Assembly (NCBI GenBank): GCA_030653035.1
Contig: JAUSAB010000047.1
Coordinates: 1 to 45,959 of the forward strand
DNA length: 45,959 nucleotides
Reading direction: 5' to 3'
DNA from: Desulfocapsaceae bacterium
GTDB taxonomy: Bacteria > Desulfobacterota > Desulfobulbia > Desulfobulbales > Desulfocapsaceae
Part shown: positions 41,171 to 45,959 of the stretch, one piece after another
How positions within the stretch are numbered: the stretch's first letter is position 1
Layout: every line of letters starts with the position of its first letter
Program-made: the position numbers and the translations under genes
The notes under the pieces: generated by a model
Seen by the model: the letters and a program-made list of their open reading frames with translations, nothing else
What the model was told of the DNA's origin: nothing
Database searches by the model: none

Positions 41171-41304
41171 GGGATGCGACGCATGGGAACCCCTCCGCGC
41201 CTGCGTCGCAGGCGCGAGAGCATCATGAAATACAGAGCGGCATGAGTCAAAAGCAGGATGCGGCGCATCCAGGATGCATTCCCATGCGGCGCATGGGAAC
41301 GAGA
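41171..41304. repeat. REP/REPIN-like unit 4
   Basis: Opens GGGATGCGACGCATGGGAACC (left arm partly lost), then CGCGCCTGCGTCGCAGGCGCG, a 19-bp palindrome, and later GGATGCGGCGCATCC and CCCATGCGGCGCATGGG. Starts 8 bp after the RAYT stop. Confidence 0.88.
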
Positions 41305-41462
41305 GCTACGAGAGCTTCGGGGCATTCTTCCCAGGCCATAAATCCTCGTTTAGTTGTCAGTAAAGTTATCGTTCGCCAACAGGGATACCTGAAAGGCGGG
41401 CTTCGTCGCCGGTGTATCGAGTCAATAACCCTTCCCCCTTTCTCTCAAACAGGAGTCTTATT

Positions 41463-41987
41463 ATGCGGACAAGTCTCACCCTGATTTTTATTCTTTCCTC
41501 TCTGGCCATCGTTCCTGGAGTGAGTGGTCAGACCTGCAACACCACCTCTATCACGGCCACTATCCCGGACAGTCAATTGACCGACAATGGCGATGGTACC
41601 ATTACTGATAGCAAAACCGGTCTGATGTGGAAGAAATGTATGGAAGGTGTTACAGGAAATTTGTGTGACACCGGGGTTGCCACCACCTTTACCTGGCAGA
41701 CTGCCTTGCAGCAACCTGGGGTGGTCAATGGTGGCGGCTTTGCCACTCACCAGGACTGGCGTCTGCCTAACATCAAGGAACTGACTTCCATTGTCGAGGA
41801 GCAGTGTTATGACCCAAGTATCAATCTGAACCGGTTTCCCAATACGCCAAGTTCGGTTGTCTGGTCTGGGTCTCCCTTTGCCTACTATTCGGACAGCGCG
41901 TGGGTTGTCAATTTCTATTATGGCAGCTCGTTCAACGGTGATCGCAGCTACGGTGATCAGGTGCGGTTAGTGCGTGGCGGACAGTGA
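41463..41987 (+). CDS. Secreted DUF1566 protein, DGR target 2
   Basis: A 174-residue exported protein. The start at 41463 follows CAGGAGTC and gives a signal peptide (LIFILSSLAIVPGVSG). The rest is a DUF1566 domain (TDNGDGTITDSKTGLMWKKC, HQDWRLPNIKELTSIVEEQC). It lacks the fibronectin-like domain of target 1. The last 44 codons (41856-41987) are a variable repeat that matches VR1. Sequence upstream of the VR is much more different between the two proteins, which shows that the repeat was copied from a common source and not inherited by simple gene duplication. Confidence 0.87.
   Translation: MRTSLTLIFILSSLAIVPGVSGQTCNTTSITATIPDSQLTDNGDGTITDSKTGLMWKKCMEGVTGNLCDTGVATTFTWQTALQQPGVVNGGGFATHQDWRLPNIKELTSIVEEQCYDPSINLNRFPNTPSSVVWSGSPFAYYSDSAWVVNFYYGSSFNGDRSYGDQVRLVRGGQ
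41856..41987 (+). other. DGR variable repeat VR2
   Basis: Same 44-codon frame as VR1. It codes for WSGSPFAYYSDSAWVVNFYY at its start. Codons 8, 10, 11, 13, 14, 17, 19, 21, 22, 24, 26-29 and 31-34 differ from VR1, in each case with the third base kept. The conserved tail (CAGGTGCGGTTAGTGCG) is the likely initiation-of-mutagenic-homology region. Confidence 0.88.
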
Positions 41988-42077
41988 CTTTTGGGTTTTT
42001 CTGGTTTGCTGTGGCGGCTGCCTGGCAGCGAGTTGCGAGCTGCCTGGTTTCCTTTTTCCCTCTGCTGGTTCCTTCCT

Positions 42078-42102
42078 GGTTCCCATGCGCCGCATGGGAA
42101 CC
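42078..42102. repeat. Single REP palindrome
   Basis: Perfect 25-bp GGTTCCCATGCG, C, CGCATGGGAACC about 90 bp after DGR target 2. No second half of the unit follows. Confidence 0.88.
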
Positions 42103-42199
42103 GCTTCTTGTATATGTTGCCCCTCCTAAAAAAATAATCGACTGACATCTTTCTCTTTCTGCTCTTGCCTGTTTGTTATAAAATGTTATAATTGCTTTT

Positions 42200-42472
42200 A
42201 TGAATGAAATTCTCTGGCATAATCGCGCACGCAAGCAGATAAAATTGATCCCAACAAAAGAGCGGGAGACAATCCATGATCGTATTGATCTTCTTGCCGG
42301 TTTTCCCGATGTTGCCGGGGTTGATGTCAAACCGCTGACCGGCCATCCTGACCGGCCATCAGTACGGGTATCGCTTGCGTGTCGGCAGGTACAGGATTTT
42401 GTTTGATTACAAAATGGCGTCAAGGTTATCAGCATTCAGGAGGTAAAAAAAAGAGATGAACGCACATATTGA
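42200..42472 (+). pseudogene. RelE/ParE-family toxin gene with two frameshifts
   Basis: The start reads MNEILWHNRARKQIKLIPTK..IHDRIDLLAGFP, typical of RelE/ParE-type toxins. A 13-bp tandem duplication (CTGACCGGCCATC at 42335-42347 and 42348-42360) shifts the frame. After it, YGYRLRVGRYRILFDYK is readable in the correct frame. A second shift in the A-run at 42411 (four A where five are expected) must be undone to read the end, which would overlap the antitoxin start. The toxin is thus inactive as sequenced. Confidence 0.85.
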
Positions 42473-42791
42473 ACCCCAGATTATCAGTTTCGGCGGCAAA
42501 CCTGCTTTTGCCGTCATTCCGTGGGATGAATATCAGATGTTGATCAGCAACAGGCAGGAGCTTGATATCTGGTTTCCCAATGATGTGGTAAAGGCTAATA
42601 GTAGAGGAGTAAGCCTGATTACAGCCTGGCGTGAGCATTTCGAAATGACTCAGGCTGAGCTTGCAGCGAAGTGTGAGATGAAACAGGCATCCATTGCCAG
42701 ATTAGAAAAGGGCCATGCCGGGGCGCGGAGATCAACCCTTGCCAGAATCGCAGCGGCCATGGGGATTATGGTCGAGCAGTTAATCGAGTAG
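42456..42791 (+). CDS. XRE-family antitoxin
   Basis: A 111-residue protein. The N-terminal part (GGKPAFAVIPWDEYQMLI) resembles a Phd/RelB-like neutralising segment, and the C-terminal part is an XRE helix-turn-helix (TQAELAAKCEMKQASIARLEKG). Such antitoxins repress their own operon and bind the toxin. The ATG is placed after AGGAGG at 42438-42443, about 12 nt upstream, and overlaps the end of the broken toxin gene. As the toxin is inactive, this is a solitary antitoxin. Confidence 0.87.
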   Translation: MNAHIEPQIISFGGKPAFAVIPWDEYQMLISNRQELDIWFPNDVVKANSRGVSLITAWREHFEMTQAELAAKCEMKQASIARLEKGHAGARRSTLARIAAAMGIMVEQLIE

Positions 42792-42810
42792 TTCAGGTGC
42801 GGTTTTTTCT

Positions 42811-42835
42811 GGTTCCCATACGGTGCATGGGAACC
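42811..42835. repeat. Degenerate REP palindrome
   Basis: GGTTCCCATACGGTGCATGG then GAACC: the same element as the other REP palindromes, with two changes in the centre. It follows CAGGTGCGGTT at 42794, an 11-bp string also present in the DGR repeats. Confidence 0.8.
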
Positions 42836-42912
42836 AGAGCAGAGCAAAAGTTGTTCTCTTAATTTCCAATCATTTTTCCCATTTACATTTTTCTTTTTGA
42901 ACAAAGAGCAAA

Positions 42913-43203
42913 TCAGGTAGTAAAAGGCACAATGCCGGCTAATGAATCCCCCGCCGCCTTTTCAGCCTCTTCGGTGTCATAATCGGCCTGCAATCCAAGC
43001 CAGAATTTCGATGTTGTGCCAAATGCACGTGAGAGCCGCAGGGCGGTATCGGCTGTAATTGAGCGTTTTCCTGCACAAATCTCGCTGATGCGCATGGCCG
43101 AAACATTGATGGTTTTGGCTAGTCGGTATTGACTAATCTCCATTGGTTTCAGAAATTCTTCTCGCAGTATTTCTCCGGGGTGGATATTTGGCAGTCTGTC
43201 CAT
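42913..43203 (-). CDS. higA: HigA-family antitoxin
   Basis: A 96-residue XRE-type antitoxin. LPNIHPGEILREEFLKPMEI at the N-terminus and the helix-turn-helix (YRLAKTINVSAMRISEICAG) are hallmarks of HigA. The start at 43203 follows AAAGGAG; the longer frame upstream is rejected because it would read through that site and the toxin tail. HigA represses the higBA operon and blocks the HigB mRNA interferase. Only a short tail of higB remains upstream. Confidence 0.9.
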   Translation of the reverse strand: MDRLPNIHPGEILREEFLKPMEISQYRLAKTINVSAMRISEICAGKRSITADTALRLSRAFGTTSKFWLGLQADYDTEEAEKAAGDSLAGIVPFTT

Positions 43204-43214
43204 GGTTGTCTCCT

Positions 43215-43299
43215 TTAATGATAATTGCAAATCTCGACCCGGTCCGCATTGTCATCTGTCCAAACAAAGCACACTCGCCATTGATCATTGATCCTGAAA
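43215..43299 (-). pseudogene. higB: Remnant of the HigB toxin 3' end
   Basis: The last 26 or so codons of a HigB toxin remain: FRINDQWRVCFVW, then DRVEICNYH and a TAA 11 bp before higA. The upstream part is replaced by the 193-bp direct repeat starting at 43293. Confidence 0.85.
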
Positions 43300-43485
43300 A
43301 CGGCAGTTAGACACGGTTATTTTGCAATAACTTATTGTATTGCTAAGCTTTTCCCTCACCCCGACCCTCTCCTAAAAGGAGAGGGAGTTTTTGGCCCTTC
43401 TCCCTGAGGGAGAAGGGGTGGGATGAGGGGGAACTATATGTGTATTATGAGGCAACCGCCATTTTTAGGTTAAAAAGAGGGGAAC
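43293..43485. repeat. 193-bp direct repeat, copy 1
   Basis: Starts CCTGAAAACGGCAGTTAGAC. The middle contains CCCTCACCCCGACCCTCTCC against GGAGAAGGGGTGGGATGAGGG, an internal long inverted repeat, and it ends GTTAAAAAGAGGGGAAC. It matches 45767-45959 at all but two positions. It truncates higB. Confidence 0.93.
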
Positions 43486-43610
43486 ATTCAAGATAAACCA
43501 TTCTCGCCCATGAGATCCTACTACCAGAACTTCGTGAGCAGCTGGTCACCGGCAGCTTTTTGATGATTTGTTGTTCTCTTTCCTCTTCCTGTCCTGGTTC
43601 CAGGTGAGAA

Positions 43611-43661
43611 AAAGCAAAAAAGGATACCCGAATGCGAAGAACGGGCATCCTTTTTTGCTTT
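43611..43661. terminator. Bidirectional rho-independent terminator
   Basis: AAAGCAAAAAAGGAT pairs perfectly with ATCCTTTTTTGCTTT (15 bp), extended by CCCG/CGGG past one mismatch. The U-run is formed by the stem itself in either direction. On the reverse strand it lies 20 bp after the cytochrome gene's stop. Confidence 0.88.
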
Positions 43662-43681
43662 AGAGAAACGGTGCCAGCAGG

Positions 43682-45364
43682 TTATTTATGGCATTTGGTA
43701 CATTGATAACCTTTTTCGACATGTTTTTTATGCAACTCCTGGCTGTTGCTCCAGGTTTTCAGGCTATGGCAGGTTTTGCATAAAGTGCTCTTTGCGCTGA
43801 TAAGCCCTGTGGGTTCACTTCTATGACAGCTTGCACATGCCAGTTTAACCTCGCCGCCATTACTTGCCGCATGCTTGTTGTGCATACTTTCCCATGTTGC
43901 GGTCTTTGCGGAATGACAGAGGGTACAGTTTGCGACCTTGGCCGGCCAGGTATGATAACCCAGTTTACCCAGAGGAAGCATCTTGGTGCCGTCAACCGTC
44001 TTGCCTGTAGAGGCGTGGCACTCTGTACAGAGCGGGGCCTTGGACTTTGGATCAACACCGTGGGTGATCAGCATCTCGGTATTTGCCTTCACCATGGTGT
44101 AAGTGCCGGTCAGGCCCTGATCAGCCATGCCGGCCACTATTGCCTTGTTAAAATCTCCGGTCATGAACATGTCCTTGATTACCGGCGGAATAATCTTGCC
44201 GCTTGAGTGCAGAGGCATGACTGACCAGTGGTTTTTGATCGGCACGATCTTGGACTTGCCATCAAACGCCTTGCCATTGGCCCTGGCCATGGTGTAGGTG
44301 CCGTCAGCATTTTTCGTGATTATTTCACCTACATTGTAAACGTACGAGGTGCCGTCGAACCAGCGATACTCAGGTTTCGCATTGGCAAGTTTAACCTCAG
44401 TGCCAATATAGCCGCCCTGTCCGCCAAAAGAAGCCGGATCCCAGACGGGTTTTAGCCAATCACGGGACATCTCGGTGGCGCCGCCCTTGCTGAATGTGCG
44501 AATATGGCAGGTCTGGCAGCCTACCTGGCCCTGGGCATGACGGTTTAAAACGGAGCTTTCGTGAGGCGAAGCAGTATGGCAGGTGGTGCATTTCGGATCA
44601 CCTGCTTCAGTCTGGCGCAGATCTATGCCGCGGCCACCGATCTTGTGTTTCACGGTTTTATGGCAGGAGATACAGGTCATATTCTTGCCGCCTGCATCGG
44701 GGGACATATGCACGTCTTCAGCAAGCGTTGGGTTTTTGGTGCTCAGGCCCATGTCGCCGCGCTTGGTCCAGTCAGCACCGCCGGCCTTGGCATGGCAGCG
44801 CAGACAGGAGGTCCGGGTTGGTTTGTGGACGTTTTGGGCCAGAGAGACCATGGTGGTTCCTGCGGGCATGAGCGTGTAGTCGGGCACCGTTGTGTAGTTG
44901 CCCAGTGCGTCCTGTTTACCAAAGATGTATGTTTTTACTTTGCCAAAGATATCGGTGACGGTTACGGGTTTGGTCGGATCGGCAACAGTCTTGCGCTGAT
45001 AGGTGTCACTGTGGCACATAAGGCAGTCCACATCATTGACCGTTGGTGGATGCGGGGCGTTGCCGTCGGCGCGTACATGGCAGGCATAGCAGGCGCCCTT
45101 AGACGACGGGGCGTAGGTACAGAAGGTGTTGATGCCGCCAACCGCCTTACCAAGAACCTTGCCAGGGGCATTGGTTAACTCTGGTGTTGCTCCTTTCCAT
45201 TGCATGTGCAGGCTGTTCACCATGTCTTGTGCCTGAACCTGATGACAGGCGATACAGGTCTGCGGGCCATCATATTGGGTAATGGCCAGATGTTGGGGAA
45301 TGGCACCGCTTGCGTTGCTGGCAAAGAAGGTAAGTGCCGCTGTAGCAAATACTGTTTTTTTCAT
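43682..45364 (-). CDS. Twelve-haem c-type cytochrome, exported
   Basis: A 560-residue protein with a signal peptide (ATAALTFFASNASG). Twelve CxxCH haem motifs are readable in order: CIACH, CYACH, CLMCH, CLRCH, CISCH, CTTCH, CQTCH, CTECH, CTLCH, CASCH, CKTCH and CTKCH. The spacing is uneven: seven in the first ~300 residues, a ~130-residue haem-free section, then five at the C-terminus. It should lie in the periplasm or at the outer membrane and carry electrons, perhaps to external acceptors. It is not a known octahaem enzyme type. GGGAGGAAAAAATG gives a good start. Monocistronic. Confidence 0.9.
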   Translation of the reverse strand: MKKTVFATAALTFFASNASGAIPQHLAITQYDGPQTCIACHQVQAQDMVNSLHMQWKGATPELTNAPGKVLGKAVGGINTFCTYAPSSKGACYACHVRADGNAPHPPTVNDVDCLMCHSDTYQRKTVADPTKPVTVTDIFGKVKTYIFGKQDALGNYTTVPDYTLMPAGTTMVSLAQNVHKPTRTSCLRCHAKAGGADWTKRGDMGLSTKNPTLAEDVHMSPDAGGKNMTCISCHKTVKHKIGGRGIDLRQTEAGDPKCTTCHTASPHESSVLNRHAQGQVGCQTCHIRTFSKGGATEMSRDWLKPVWDPASFGGQGGYIGTEVKLANAKPEYRWFDGTSYVYNVGEIITKNADGTYTMARANGKAFDGKSKIVPIKNHWSVMPLHSSGKIIPPVIKDMFMTGDFNKAIVAGMADQGLTGTYTMVKANTEMLITHGVDPKSKAPLCTECHASTGKTVDGTKMLPLGKLGYHTWPAKVANCTLCHSAKTATWESMHNKHAASNGGEVKLACASCHRSEPTGLISAKSTLCKTCHSLKTWSNSQELHKKHVEKGYQCTKCHK

Positions 45365-45766
45365 TTTTTCCTCCCGGTTATTTGTCCTACTGTTTGGTGC
45401 TAATACGGCTTTTCAGTCGCTGCCTTTGTCGGCTGTATTGCGAAAAATTGCTCTGTGATGCTATACTGCATTTTGTGTACCAAAATGAGTGGAAGTCGTA
45501 ACACCTTGATTGTATTATGTTAATATTCCTATATGGGGGTGAATCTGTTTACGCAACTGGTGCAAAAAAATAGTTTGATACAATGAAACAAAGAGATGAT
45601 TTGGTCTGCCAGGCAAGATGGGAAGTATCTGTATTCAAATTTATGTGTGTTATTTTAATGAGATGTGCGTTGTGGGTTGGGTTGTTGTGGCCGAGTAACC
45701 GCAAAAGCAAGTTTTCTTGCAGTAAGGTTGTCCGCGTAAGTTTTTTTGCTTGTGCAAAAACTTAAA
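45365..45766. other. Upstream region of the cytochrome gene
   Basis: AT-rich with no supported gene (a short forward ORF at 45583 lacks recognisable content). It should contain the cytochrome promoter on the reverse strand. No clear boxes can be fixed. Confidence 0.5.
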
Positions 45767-45959
45767 CCTGAAAACGGCAGTTAGACACGGTTGTTTTGCA
45801 ATAACTTATTGTATTGCTAAGCTTTTCCCTCACCCCGACCCTCTCCCAAAAGGAGAGGGAGTTTTTGGCCCTTCTCCCTGAGGGAGAAGGGGTGGGATGA
45901 GGGGGAACTATATGTGTATTATGAGGCAACCGCCATTTTTAGGTTAAAAAGAGGGGAAC
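45767..45959. repeat. 193-bp direct repeat, copy 2 (may continue past the window)
   Basis: Near-identical to 43293-43485 with the same left border (CCTGAAAACGG). The differences are G for A at about 45793 and C for T in the CTCTCC box. The window ends where copy 1 ended, so the true length may be greater. Confidence 0.92.

Noticed and set aside
43445-43648. Reverse 67-codon frame between the repeat and the terminator
   Set aside because: It overlaps the direct repeat and the terminator stem and has no recognisable content.

Overview
The window looks like a chromosome segment of a Gram-negative anaerobe, most plausibly a sulfur-cycle Desulfobacterota (Desulfobulbales-like). This is an inference from the gene set, not a database match: NAD(P) transhydrogenase in three subunits, SelB, Mpl, a twelve-haem periplasmic cytochrome, a Crp/Fnr regulator and an OprI-type lipoprotein. 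It opens with the 3' end of a 5S rRNA gene and its terminator. No integrase, CRISPR array, tRNA or phage structural gene was seen.

Layout. 0.3-10.6 kb is ordinary core: der, a Lys-rich 38-aa ORF, a VF530/DUF2132 protein, the reverse operon ftsY / DnaJ-TerB protein / aminotransferase, an Mrp-type Fe-S carrier, an MBL hydrolase, selB and a secreted UlaG-like hydrolase. 10.7-19.3 kb is accessory DNA: single, same-strand, AT-rich or otherwise foreign-looking genes separated by short folded sequences that resemble integron attC sites, with no integrase in view. It reads as a CALIN-type cassette cluster carrying a Lit-like protease, a DUF4145 protein, a PNPOx-family protein, two membrane proteins, a DgcZ-like diguanylate cyclase, an Mrr endonuclease and an M48 lipoprotein protease, and it has been invaded by a REP-associated transposase (RAYT) with inverted repeats. 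19.2-28.7 kb is a mosaic: a 240-bp direct repeat about 5.2 kb apart, a decayed copy of the UlaG-like gene, two L,D-transpeptidases around an OprI-like lipoprotein, an M24 peptidase, a GC-rich metal-uptake cluster (porin, ZnuA-like, ZnuB-like, no ATPase), and shredded tails of selB and possibly a chemotaxis receptor.

28.8-34.9 kb is a reverse core operon (59-aa ORF, mpl, pntAA, pntAB, pntB, tilS) interrupted by a 366-bp element that consists only of a GIY-YIG nuclease ORF and its inverted repeats. An 81-bp ORF-less relative sits just upstream of the Crp/Fnr gene. Then come a YafK/DpaA-like enzyme, a FlgO-like lipoprotein and another lipoprotein.

39.0-42.0 kb holds the most striking signal: two secreted DUF1566 (C-type-lectin-like) proteins whose last 44 codons are nearly identical except at 18 codons that differ only in base 1 and/or 2 and always share the third base (C or T). 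This is the signature of a diversity-generating retroelement (DGR) with AAY template codons. A truncated avd-like gene follows the first target and is cut off by a REP/RAYT element. The reverse transcriptase and template repeat are not in the window. The last 4 kb holds two broken toxin-antitoxin loci and a twelve-haem cytochrome bracketed by a 193-bp direct repeat.
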